NCBI GenBank assembly: GCA_016699535.1
Contig: CP064980.1
Coordinates: 2,612,001 to 2,676,000, forward strand
Reading direction: 5' to 3'
From: Myxococcales bacterium
Lineage (GTDB): Bacteria; Myxococcota_A; Polyangia; Polyangiales; GCA-016699535
DNA length: 64,000 nucleotides
This document shows, in pieces, positions 41,488 through 50,722 of this stretch (positions are counted from its first letter, which is position 1; each line of letters begins with the position of its first letter). Below the pieces are notes generated by a model. It worked only from the letters and a program-made list of their open reading frames with translations. It did not search any database and was not told the origin of the DNA. A program made the translations under genes and the position numbers.

Positions 41488-42455
41488 TTACCTTTCCCAC
41501 AAGGATAACAGATCTTGGGGCATTGGAGCGACAAACTCGACATTTTGTCCAGTGCCGGGATGCTCGATCCACAAACGGTGAGCGTGCAATGCATGGCGTT
41601 CGTGTCCTAGCCTCTCTCTAAGCGTATCCGTCATGCCCTCGTCAATGTAGTCGAAAAAAGGGCTGATGCCCTCCGGTCCATAGAGCTTGTCGCCGATAAT
41701 CGGATGTCCTTTAGCGGAAAGATGAACGCGCAGTTGATGTTGTCTGCCTGTGTGAGGACGCAGACGAAGTAAACTTTTGTCTTTTTTTCGTTCGAGGACA
41801 TCAAAGTGAGTTTCGGCCTGTGCCCCCTGCCCTTCGTTGCAAGTTTCCATAAGCAAGTGAAGACCTTGCTCGGCATGTCGCATGGGCAGTGAGATAGTTC
41901 CTTGATCTTCAAAGACACATCCGCGGACGATGGCGAGGTACTCTTTTTGCACACGCCGTCCCTCGAACTGAGCTTTGAGCGCTCTTTCTGTTGGCAAGTC
42001 GCGTGCACACACCAGCACGCCACTTGTTTCACGATCAAGACGGTGGGAGATACGCGGAACCCCATGTTCATAGTCTCGTTTTGAAGAAAGCTCAGGGTAT
42101 TGCGATGGTACGTTGCCGTGGGGTGGACCGGTAAGCCGGCTGGTTTATTAACGACGCTCAACACATCGTCTTCATAGATGATCTGGTAATTGGTTGGGGT
42201 TTCAGGTTCTCGGAAACGCGTGCGTACAAGAAGGACCGTTTCTCCCCCAACGACCAAGTCGCCGGGCCGGCGCTTGCGGCCATCGGAACGGTAAGCGCAG
42301 GCGCGAACAATCGCGTTGGCGCGTGTTCGGGACAAGCGCGGGATCCTAAGTTGAATGAAACGATCTAAGCGTAAGCCAGCAAATTCATGTGCGACAGGGA
42401 ATTGAAGTACGATTGAGTCCTCCGGACAGCCGGGTGGGGGTTTCAACAAGGGCAA
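41488..42455 (-). CDS. RluA-family 23S rRNA pseudouridine synthase (one frameshift)
   Basis: The family isomerises uridines of ribosomal RNA to pseudouridine. The N-terminal frame (42455-) has the S4-like RNA-binding domain LRLDRFIQLRIPRLSR and IIYEDDVLSVVNKPAGLPVHP. The second frame (to 41488) has the catalytic motif HRLDRETSG, with the active-site Asp, LPMRHAEQG and RPHTGRQHQLRVHL. Adding one A to the T4 run at 42079-42082 (read on the minus strand) joins them as SFLQKRDYEHGVPRIS. The repaired protein is 322 aa, close to RluD (326). The specific target uridines cannot be read from sequence. Confidence 0.92.
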
Positions 42456-42474
42456 AGCTCGCTACCATCCCTTC

Positions 42475-44640
42475 ATGGCGCCTTTTTCAAAACGCCTTTT
42501 GGTTATCGCGTTCCTAGCATTATTGCTGGGTCCTGCAAATTCACTGCCGCCGCGGGTTGCTGATAGCAATGAAAACGAAGCATCGCACGATATGGACGAT
42601 GGCGCAGAGGAAGAACTTCCACCGCTGAAGGGTGATTCGGTGATTGAAGGAAGCACGCTGTTTGATGATGGTCGAGCGTTTGAGGGCGTGTCTGTGAGCA
42701 TCGCAGGCAGTGGCGTGTGGCCACCGAGAAGCGTAACTAGCAATGTTGAGGGGCGCTTTTCTTTTTCCGGTGTTCCGGCTGGCGTGTATGAACTCAACGC
42801 GACGGTGGGCCATTGGGTTTCAGAGCCCATTCAGGGCATCGTCGTTGAAGCAAAGGATAGAAAGACGGTGTCTTTCAAAATGGAGCAAGGGTTGCAGCTT
42901 GCAGGTGTTGTGATTGATGCACAAACAAGATGCCCGATTGAAGGCGCAGAACTGCTGCTCAGTGAGTATGGCGTCAGCCTCTTGCCGAAAGTATCGCAAA
43001 GTGATGGTAAGGGAGCTTTCTTGTTTCTTGCTTTGCGTCCTGTTGATCAACGCGTTTCCGTAAGAGCACAGGGTTACATTCCTGCGCTGGGTATTTCCCA
43101 TCATCCAGGCAAAGGGCAAATCACCATTGAGCTAACGCGGGCGGCGACTCTTTCAGGAAAGGTAGTGGACGAAGAAGGTCGTCCCATCGATGGCGTGCAA
43201 TTGGAAGTTCATGGCGACGGGCAAGACGAGGTGCCCATTTTCATGTCCGAAGAAACAGAACAGTTCCGTCTTTCTTTGTTTAATCAGCAGCAACAGGCCC
43301 CGCCCCGGTGCTAGCTGCAGGAGACCTTGGCGTGACTTATGGCAGTGTGCCTCGTATTCCGAAGCTTCCAATCCTTAACTCAAACAGTGCTCCAAAGCAC
43401 AACACAGTTGCCAAAAGCACTTCTTTTTCAAGCGATAAGAACGGGGCGTTTTCGCTGATTGGTGTCCCGCCGGGCCATGTGACGATTGTTGGCCGTCATG
43501 CTGACTACGCTCTCGGCATTAGCGAGAGTCTGGAGGTAGTTGCAGGCGTCGATAAAAAAAACATTCTGCTTCACATGCCCAAGGGCGGTGAGCTTGCGGG
43601 CAAAGTACTGGATGCTGCATCGCAGGGCGTTTTTAGGCTGCGCATCCGTGATTGCGGAACGGGAGCTTTTCTCCAGGCACATCATGACAAATCGGAACGA
43701 GAGTTTAAGGCCGTTGCGTTTGTTAGGCAATGTGCTGGTCAAGGTGTTTTCTGGGACCGATTTGCTCGCCGAACAAGATGTTGTTGTGCAGTCCGGGCAG
43801 GTCCAGGAGCTGTTGTTTACGCTGGCAGATTCTTCAAACAGTTTGCGAGGACGTGTCATGGAGCGGGGCCTGTATGGCGTATCCGGTGCGCAAGTTACCG
43901 TTAAGGGTCGCAGCGGATCAGAACGAAAAACGGTGAGCGAGACCGATGGTCGTTTTGAATTGCGAGGTCTGGGTGATCCACCCTTTTTTGTTAGGGTTGA
44001 TCATTCGGAGTTTGCACAAGTCGCCCTGTCTGGCGTCAGGCCAGGTGATGGAGAGTTGGTCATTGACCTTCGTTAAGGGGGAACGGCCTACGGAAAGCTG
44101 AGCAACTACTATACCGGGCAAGCAATAAATAACGCGACGGTGGTTGCTAAAGCTATCGCCAGCGCCAATGAGAGTCGTGTGCGTAGTCAAAAAAATGGAA
44201 GTTTCGCCTTGCCGCGTCTCGCTGAAGGGGAATACGACATTCGTATATCTGCGCCTGGCTATGTTACTGAACATCGCATGCTTGACATGAAAGTTCGCAG
44301 GCATGCTCCGAGCGAAATCGATTTAGGTGATATTACTCTTAAGTCTGCTGGCAGCGTGAGCGGGCAAGTCAGCGACCGTTATGGTCGGCCAGTTCCCGGG
44401 GCCCTTATTGCCTATCTCGATGGTGCCGTCGCCAAGACGACGGATGTACACAGTGATTCGAGCGGAGTTTTCAGTGTCCAAGGGCTACGTCCGGGGCGAT
44501 ATCTTTTCTATGCAACGCATCCGGTTTTGGGTGATGGACAGAGTAGGCGCCCTCACCGGATTTTCGAAGGAGAAAATACCCCAGACATCTTGATTCGTTT
44601 TGATAAAGCGATGCCGGTTACAGAAAATAATAGCCGATAA
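42475..44640 (+). CDS. Carboxypeptidase regulatory-like multi-domain exported protein (two frameshifts and one stop)
   Basis: A large exported protein (about 721 aa if repaired) with an N-terminal signal (LLVIAFLALLLGPANSLPP). It is made of repeated small beta-sandwich domains of the carboxypeptidase regulatory-like/prealbumin type: SGKVVDEEGRPIDGVQLEVHGDG, split as repeats with GRFSFSGVPAGVYELNA, GAFSLIGVPPGHVTI, GRFELRGLGDPPFFVRV, GSFALPRLAEGEYDIRI and GVFSVQGLRPGRYLF at about 90-residue spacing. The frame changes at about 43305 and 43720, and a TAA at 44074-44076 sits between DLR and GGTAYGKLS, with the same frame continuing. Sequence errors or true decay are both possible; the density here is higher than elsewhere. 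Such proteins are common on myxobacterial surfaces; binding function is inferred only. Confidence 0.75.
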
Positions 44641-45345
44641 ACACACTCAATACTGGCAGTTTGAAATAGCGTGAATAAAAATCACCAAGATAACTATCCA
44701 AGGCGGTGCTGGCTGCATCAATCACGGCCTGATCTCGTGCATCAGGCGCTGAAAGATCAATGCTTGATGTCGAAGCGAAGGACTGCAAATAGGCCAAGGC
44801 GATTTGCAAAGAAAAGTCGCCGATGCGCTGACGATATCCTAAGCCCACATGGAAGCTGTGCAAATCCGAGCGAAGCGCGACGTCTTGGTTTTGGTATTGC
44901 GCAGGAAGGTTCTGGCCGGTGGCTTCGCTAATCAAGGAGCCCGCAACGGCGTTTCCGCCAAATGCAGTAAGTGTATAGCCGCCGAAAAACTCCAACCCGA
45001 TAGGATCGAAGGGGCGCCACCCAAAAGTAGCTCGCCAGGTAAAAGCATCGGTGAGCGCTGCTGAAATCAGCGTTGCAGTGGCTTGCCCATAAGCGTTCAG
45101 TTGTTGCGCGATGTCGTTTGCAAGCACGGCATATGTCTTAGGAAGCCATCCCGCTTCCATCTCCGCAAAAAGAAACCAATGGGCAGATGCAACGTACCCT
45201 TGACGCCAACTAGAAAAGGCGCGCTAGTGCCGATTGCGCCTTCAACGGCGATAGGACTTCCTTCTATGAATTGCGCATCTGCTAGCGCGGAGGTTGAGCA
45301 TACGGCTATTAGCAAAACGAGCTGCCAGACGCGACGAAGACCCAT
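44618..45345 (-). CDS. Outer membrane beta-barrel protein (one frameshift)
   Basis: An exported 242-residue protein with a signal peptide (RRVWQLVLLIAVCSTSALADA, split at the cleavage site) and alternating hydrophobic strands typical of small outer-membrane barrels, ending in LPVLSVFIGYYFL. The raw frame breaks after HLPIGFF. Lengthening the A5 run at 45167-45171 by one base joins it to AEMEAGWLPKTYAVLAND. A likely family is the OmpW/autotransporter-like small barrels, but I cannot name it. It overlaps the end of the convergent carboxypeptidase-regulatory-like gene by 23 bp. No partner gene is obvious. Confidence 0.68.
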
Positions 45346-45375
45346 GACATAAGGATATCATAGCCGGAACTGTTT

Positions 45376-46053
45376 CTAAACTTTGTCCGTATCAGCTCGC
45401 TTGTAGATACATAGGTTGTGGTACATCCAGCTCCAAGGCAGTTGCTTTCGATGGCCCAGAAAATAGCGCTCCAACTGGCCAGTGCTTTTTCGATCGTATT
45501 GCCAACCCATACCTTTCATACGATCCACCCAGTAGCGCCGAGGCTGTTCGTTGACGTGAAAATGACCGCCCTGCCCTGGTGGAGCACAGGATAAGATGCA
45601 GGTTTTAGCTCCGCGTGTGATGGTATTAAGTGCAACCTGCGCGTGCTCTTCTTCGATGTGCTCAAGAACGTCCACACACAAGGCGAGATCGAATTCCGTG
45701 AAGGGGCTGGTCAGGGAAAAGGGCAATCGTAGGTCGGCTAAAAGAAAGGGAAGATTGCCCGGCTGATGACTGATGCAAGCCGGCGCGACATCGATCCCTA
45801 AGACTTCGACTTTGCTTTCCATGAATGGTTCAAGGTGTAAGCCTGCTCCGCAACCAAAGTCCACGACCTTGCGAGGCTTTAAAAGGTCTAGAAGAGTCTT
45901 TGCGATAACGAGACAAGCCTGACGATACTCCGGGTTGCTTTTTCCGTATTGTGAGAAAAATGCATCGTCGTAAACCTCGTTTGCTTTGTAACCCACGACC
46001 GGTTGCGGCGCACTCAATGCTGAGGCATGGTCATTGTCGGAATCGTCGGGCAT
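45376..46053 (-). CDS. Class I SAM-dependent methyltransferase
   Basis: A 225-residue protein with the AdoMet-binding motif I VVDFGCGAGLHLEPF near residue 64, motif II LGIDVAPACIS near residue 85, and LALCVDVLEHIEEEH near residue 120 (motif IV region). It belongs to the broad Methyltransf_11/23 group. The substrate is unknown. The ATG at 46053 is 5 bp from the RND permease stop, so the gene is the last of the adaptor-permease-methyltransferase unit. Whether the reaction is related to efflux or to the barrel gene downstream cannot be told. Confidence 0.8.
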   Translation of the reverse strand: MPDDSDNDHASALSAPQPVVGYKANEVYDDAFFSQYGKSNPEYRQACLVIAKTLLDLLKPRKVVDFGCGAGLHLEPFMESKVEVLGIDVAPACISHQPGNLPFLLADLRLPFSLTSPFTEFDLALCVDVLEHIEEEHAQVALNTITRGAKTCILSCAPPGQGGHFHVNEQPRRYWVDRMKGMGWQYDRKSTGQLERYFLGHRKQLPWSWMYHNLCIYKRADTDKV

Positions 46054-46058
46054 CTAGA

Positions 46059-49000
46059 CTACGTGGTCTTGCCTTGTAAACTACGGTTTTTAAAAAGCTT
46101 TGCCGCCCATTTGATTCGAAAAGCCCTAAAATCCTCGAAGAGGCAGTACAAAGTGGGCACCATGACCAAGGTGAGTATGGTGGCAAAAGCTAAGCCAAAG
46201 ATGACGGCAACGGCCATGGGTCCCCACCACTGTGAGGTGCTCGAGCCCACAATCAAACGAAAAGCCCGGAAATCGAACGAAATGCCTAGCGCCATCGGAA
46301 CCAGACCGAGGATGGTCGTTGCTGCAGTTAGCATGACGGGTCGAAAACGAATCAAGCCAGCTTCGAGCAACGACTCTTTGACCTCCATGCCTTCATCTTG
46401 AAGCTGCTGAACGTATTCCAGTAATACGATTGCGTTGTTTACGACAACACCGGCTAAGGAAATAACGCCCAGCCCGGTCATGATTACGCCAAAAGGTGTT
46501 CCGGTAAGAAGCAGGCCCCAAAGCACGCCGATGAGCGAGAGGACCACTGTAAAGAGAATAATCAACGGTAAGTCAAAACGATTAAACTGACTCACCAATA
46601 CGAGTAAGATTAAAAATAGGGCTACCAAAAAGGCCGTTGCAAGGAACTCCTGAGACTCGCGTTGCTCGTCGTCAGCGCCGCCAAGACGTAGACTGAGCTT
46701 CGATGGTGTCTTGGCTTTGTTCATGGCGTTTTGGACCGCCGCGCGAACTGCGTTTTCGTTGTAACCTTCAGCAACATCGGCCGAGATGGTAACGACACGT
46801 TTTTGGTCAACGTGCCGTATTGCGCCGCTTCCTCCTGCTAAGGTGTAGGATGCGACGGCCGAGAGCGGTACGGGGAAGGTTTCAGGGCTCTTGTCTTCAC
46901 GCCCGGGGATGCGTAGTCCCAAAACGCTCTGTAAATCTCGTCGGTGCTCTGGTGTTACTTCAACCATGATGTCGTATTCATCTTCGCCGTCTCGAAAGAC
47001 GCTGGCTTTTGTTCCGGCAACGGCTGTGCGGACGGTCGAAGCGATGGCGTTGGTGCTTGCGCCAACTTCTTTGGCAGCACCACGATCAATGCGGAGCCGC
47101 ATTTCGGGTCGGCCCACTCGATAGTCGTCGGTAATGTCAGTGACTCCCGGAATGTTTTGCATGGTCCGGCGGAATTTTGCGGCAAACTCTCCGAGCTCGT
47201 GAAAATCCTCACCACTTACTTCTACAACGACAGGTTTACCAACCGGCGGCCCTTCCCGCTCTTTTTCAATTTTAATTTCAGCGCCTGTGATCATCGAAAT
47301 CTTATTTCGAAGTCGTTCGATGGTTAGCCCTGTGTTTTCGACTCGGATATGTTGACCTTTGCGAGCCGTGGTGGCGTCAGGTAAGAAATCCAGCGTGATT
47401 TTCGCCTCGTATGGCACAGCCTGAGCTCCTGCCAGCGGGTCACCGCCGCCGCTCACTCCTGTTTCGGCGACAAAGATCTCAACGTTCTCTTCTTCAGCCA
47501 GTATTTCTTCGACTTGCCGCACGAGCCGGTCGGTTGCCTCGACGTCGGTACCGTCTGGAGCACGGATGGATATGGTTGCGCGGTTTGGTTCGGTTTCGGG
47601 AAAAAACTCGGTCCCGTGATTGAATATGCCGTAAATAACAAAGGTCACTATCAGAAGAGCAGTGCCGCACAGCGTAGAGAGCCATCGATGCTCGATCGAC
47701 CAGAGCAACGCGTTTTTGTATAGCTGCAATGTACGGCTGGGTTTCTTGTTTTCAACGCTTTTCTCACTGCTTGTTCGACGCATGTACCGAGCAGCCACTA
47801 CCGGCAGAACACCAATTGCAACGGCAAGCGAGCTGATTAGGACGATGATGACCGTTTTGGGTAAAAAGCCCATAAACTGTCCCATGATTCCCTGCCAAAA
47901 CACGAGTGGGAAAAAGGCCGCTACGGTGGTTGCCGTAGAGGCAGCGACCGCAACAGCGACTTCTTGCGTGCCAATAACAGCTGCATCAAAGCGACTTTTG
48001 CCAAGCTCAAGATGACGGTAAATGTTTTCAACTAAAACAATGGCGTTATCAACCAACATGCCAAGCACTAGAATGAGCGAAAACAGAACGACCATGTTTA
48101 AGGTCATGCCAAAAGCCCAAATCAAAAGAATGCCCATTAGCATGGATAGCGGAATCGCTAGCGCCACGAGAAAACTGTTGCGCACTCCCATGAAGAAGAA
48201 CAACACGAGTACGACGAGAAGCAATGCGGTGATGATGCCGTTTTCTAAGTCGGCGACCATGTCTTCAATGTTACGTGACTGATCTGCCAGTGCACGGTAA
48301 GAGACTCCTTTGGGCCAGCGTTTTGAATGCTTCTTGGCGAGCACTTTAATTTTATTAACAAGCTCCAAAATGTTGGCACCAGAACGCTTTGTGATTCCAA
48401 TCGAAACGGCGGTTTGGCCGTTCATGCGTGCGTAGCTCTCGCGATCCTCGAAATCATCAAGAACGCGACCAACGTCGCGCACAAAGACAGCGCGGTCTCC
48501 GACTCGTTTAATGGCAACGTCTTCGAGTTCGGATGGGTCTTCAACATCACCCGGCACGCGCAGAAGAACACTCGAGTCGCCCGCGGTAACGTTTCCTCCC
48601 GGAATATTGACGTTTTCATCCGAGATCGCTCCGATGACATCGTTTAGTGAAAGTCCGTAGTGAGCCAAGCGAACGGGGTCAATCTGGACGCGTATCTCGC
48701 GTTCGCGTCCTCCACTCAGCGTTGCATCAAGTACGCCAGAGATGCGTTTCGCATCGTCTTGAAAATCTTCGGCGATGTTTTTGAGTTGAACTTCATCGAC
48801 ATCGCCAGCAATGGTGATAATCACGATGGGCCAGTCGCTAAAAGAGACTTCGCGAATCTCCGGATCTTCGATATCTTCGGGGAGTTTTGGCTTGGCGCGA
48901 TCAACACGATCACGGACCCGTTGCAGGGCATCTTCAATGATGACTTCAGGCTCGAATTCGAGACTGATAATGCTTGCCCCTTCGGCCGATGTGGATGAAA

Positions 49001-49232
49001 GCTTTTTAAGGTCTTTTAGGCCCGCAATTTCATTTTCAATAGGTTGAGTAACTAGTGTTTCGATGTCTTCAGGTGAAACGCCGATGTAGGCTGTTGTTAC
49101 CATCACGAACGGGATTTCGACATCCGGAGCAGCTTCGCGAGGCAGTGAGACGTAAGCCTTCCATCCAAAAACGGCCACGCATATGACGACAAGAAGAACT
49201 GTGGCCCTGCGCTTGATCAGTCCTGCTATCAC
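46059..49232 (-). CDS. RND efflux transporter permease
   Basis: A 1057-residue inner-membrane pump of the AcrB/MdtB/HAE1 family that exports drugs, dyes or other compounds with proton exchange. The N-terminal helix and periplasmic start MIAGLIKRRATVLLVVICV, the PxSPEDIET motif GVSPEDIETLVTQPIE near residue 52, and the two 12-helix halves with conserved LVDNAIVLVENIYRHLE near residue 395 and VVNNAIVLLEYVQ near residue 945 are seen. The relay Asp in the fourth helix region (LVDNAIV) is present. The GTG start overlaps the adaptor stop (GTGA at 49229-49232). No TolC-type outer-membrane channel gene is nearby, so an unlinked one must be used. Confidence 0.93.
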   Translation of the reverse strand: MIAGLIKRRATVLLVVICVAVFGWKAYVSLPREAAPDVEIPFVMVTTAYIGVSPEDIETLVTQPIENEIAGLKDLKKLSSTSAEGASIISLEFEPEVIIEDALQRVRDRVDRAKPKLPEDIEDPEIREVSFSDWPIVIITIAGDVDEVQLKNIAEDFQDDAKRISGVLDATLSGGREREIRVQIDPVRLAHYGLSLNDVIGAISDENVNIPGGNVTAGDSSVLLRVPGDVEDPSELEDVAIKRVGDRAVFVRDVGRVLDDFEDRESYARMNGQTAVSIGITKRSGANILELVNKIKVLAKKHSKRWPKGVSYRALADQSRNIEDMVADLENGIITALLLVVLVLFFFMGVRNSFLVALAIPLSMLMGILLIWAFGMTLNMVVLFSLILVLGMLVDNAIVLVENIYRHLELGKSRFDAAVIGTQEVAVAVAASTATTVAAFFPLVFWQGIMGQFMGFLPKTVIIVLISSLAVAIGVLPVVAARYMRRTSSEKSVENKKPSRTLQLYKNALLWSIEHRWLSTLCGTALLIVTFVIYGIFNHGTEFFPETEPNRATISIRAPDGTDVEATDRLVRQVEEILAEEENVEIFVAETGVSGGGDPLAGAQAVPYEAKITLDFLPDATTARKGQHIRVENTGLTIERLRNKISMITGAEIKIEKEREGPPVGKPVVVEVSGEDFHELGEFAAKFRRTMQNIPGVTDITDDYRVGRPEMRLRIDRGAAKEVGASTNAIASTVRTAVAGTKASVFRDGEDEYDIMVEVTPEHRRDLQSVLGLRIPGREDKSPETFPVPLSAVASYTLAGGSGAIRHVDQKRVVTISADVAEGYNENAVRAAVQNAMNKAKTPSKLSLRLGGADDEQRESQEFLATAFLVALFLILLVLVSQFNRFDLPLIILFTVVLSLIGVLWGLLLTGTPFGVIMTGLGVISLAGVVVNNAIVLLEYVQQLQDEGMEVKESLLEAGLIRFRPVMLTAATTILGLVPMALGISFDFRAFRLIVGSSTSQWWGPMAVAVIFGLAFATILTLVMVPTLYCLFEDFRAFRIKWAAKLFKNRSLQGKTT

Positions 49233-50267
49233 TTGCTTTCCTCAAAGAAAATTCGTCCAGCTTGGCAACACTTCCCTTTGCGTGCGATGACAATTCGTCG
49301 CCCTCTTACCAAATTGCGCTGTCCGGTGGTTGCGATGACCTCGCCTTCTTTTAAGCCCTCGTCTACGACGATTTGATCCCCGATCACGCGGCCTAGCTTA
49401 AGAGTGCGCCAATGTGCTTTTCGCCCTTCGATAACAAAAACGCCGTTTTCTTTGAGCCGGGTAACGACAATCCCTTGAGGCAATACAATGCCTTGCTGCG
49501 TAACAGAGTCTTTGACAAGAACGTTGGCAATCATACCTGGCAGCAAGTGACGTTCCTTGTTCGCTACGCTTACATCGACTTCAAAGGCGCGGGTTTTGGG
49601 GTCCGCTGCCGGACTAATGTGTGCGATTTGTCCTTGAAATACTTGTCCGCTTGCACCGCTTGTGACTTCCACGGCAAGGCCTTGCTTAAGCGCAACCACG
49701 TCACGGTCAGGCACAGAAAGCGTCACCTTAACTGGGTCAAGCTGAACAAGACGTACAAGCGGCGCGCCAGGAGAAGCCACCTCGCCTCGTTCAACGTCGA
49801 TATCGGCGATTGTCCCGGAAAACGGAGCGCGAAGTACCGATCGAGTCGCACGAATTTGTGCGCTCTTGAGACTTGCTTCGACGGCGAGATAACGCGTCTC
49901 GGCAGCTTCAAGCTCGGCTCTCGGAATCGTGTCCTTTAGTTGCTTTGAGCGTGTTAAATCGGCTTCGGCTTGATTGTGTTCAGCTTGCACGCGGGCAAGG
50001 TCAGCGTAGTAGGTTGAGCTATCGACGCGAACTAAAGGCGTCCCCTGCTTTACTTTGTCCCCTTTGTGGCAGTTGACGGCTTCAATAAACCCTCCAAGGG
50101 GTGCCGCTAAAAGTGCTTCGCGGGCCCCCTCCACTTCGCCAGGTAAACGCAGTTCCAAAGAGGTTGCTGAGCTACGTATCTCATTTTTTTGTTTTGTCTT
50201 TTTCGTTGGCTGAGTTGCATGCACAGAGCGCAAGGCACAGGCAAATGAGACGCAGGAGGGTGTTCAT
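49229..50267 (-). CDS. RND efflux periplasmic adaptor lipoprotein (one frameshift near start)
   Basis: The adaptor joins the RND pump to an outer-membrane channel. The body has the lipoyl-like half GFIEAVNCHKGDKVKQGTPL near residue 60, a coiled-coil hairpin, and ATRSVLRAPFSGTIADIDVERG, split across the second half-motif. The body frame begins without a signal. One base upstream frame starts at an ATG at 50267 with a lipoprotein signal (LLRLICLCLALCAC) and joins if the T7 run at 50184-50190 is one base too long (DKTKNEIRSSA). The repaired product is about 345 aa. It is first in the adaptor-permease-methyltransferase unit, behind the palindromic promoter at 50319-50352. Confidence 0.9.
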
Positions 50268-50318
50268 GCTCGGCTGGATACTCCTAGGAAAAGCAAAAAG
50301 CTAGTTTTGCCAAAAGGG

Positions 50319-50343
50319 TCATGTTTATATACATGAAACATGA
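50319..50343. promoter_or_regulatory. Inverted-repeat operator of the RND operon
   Basis: TCATGTTT at 50319-50326 and AAACATGA at 50336-50343 are perfect 8-bp arms with a 9-bp spacer, the size typical for TetR/AcrR-type repressors. It overlaps the predicted minus-strand promoter at 50324-50352. No regulator gene is encoded next to it. Confidence 0.6.
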
Positions 50344-50352
50344 TACAATTAA
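50324..50352 (-). promoter_or_regulatory. Predicted promoter of the RND operon
   Basis: On the minus strand TATAAA (plus 50324-50329) is a good -10 box and TTAATT (plus 50347-50352) a weak -35 box, 17 bp apart. The -10 box lies inside the left arm of the operator, a layout that suits repression. Confidence 0.5.
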
Positions 50353-50413
50353 GATTTAAGTGTTTTTTAATACTTTTTTTCTTTAACCAAGGCAAGCTCG
50401 GAGCCGGAAGATC

Positions 50414-50710
50414 ATGCGCCCTATTTTCGACGCTTTTTACATACGCATCATCCTAGCGATTGGCTTGGCCCAGGATGTCGCGGCTTGTGCTTCGAGCGTT
50501 AATAAAAACGATAGCTTTAGACAGATTCAAGAACAAGAAGCGATTGTAGCTGAAGCTCGCAATCGATGTGATAGCGAAAAGGCGTGTCGAGCTGCCAATG
50601 CGCTATGTGACATTGCTTCTTCCGTTGATGACGACGATGCTACCACGCGTTGCTCGCAAGCTAAACGAAGCTGTGTTGTGCTGAGACAGCGTAAGACGCA
50701 TTGTCGTTAA
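50414..50710 (+). CDS. Small Cys-rich lipoprotein
   Basis: A 98-residue exported protein. The N-terminal hydrophobic stretch ends in DVAAC near residue 25, which fits a lipobox (VAAC). The mature part is mostly helical with cysteines in a regular pattern (RCDSEKACRAANALCDIA and TRCSQAKRSCVVL), a layout I know from small lipoproteins of myxobacteria that have no assigned function. The start at 50414 is supported by position only; no strong ribosome-binding site is visible. It is divergent from the RND operon and may share its regulatory region. Confidence 0.62.
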   Translation: MRPIFDAFYIRIILAIGLAQDVAACASSVNKNDSFRQIQEQEAIVAEARNRCDSEKACRAANALCDIASSVDDDDATTRCSQAKRSCVVLRQRKTHCR

Positions 50711-50722
50711 GGTTGAGGCTAC

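Noticed and set aside
41488..42455. RluA-type gene read as two ORFs
   Set aside because: One base in the T4 run at 42079 joins them into a normal-length synthase with the catalytic motif.
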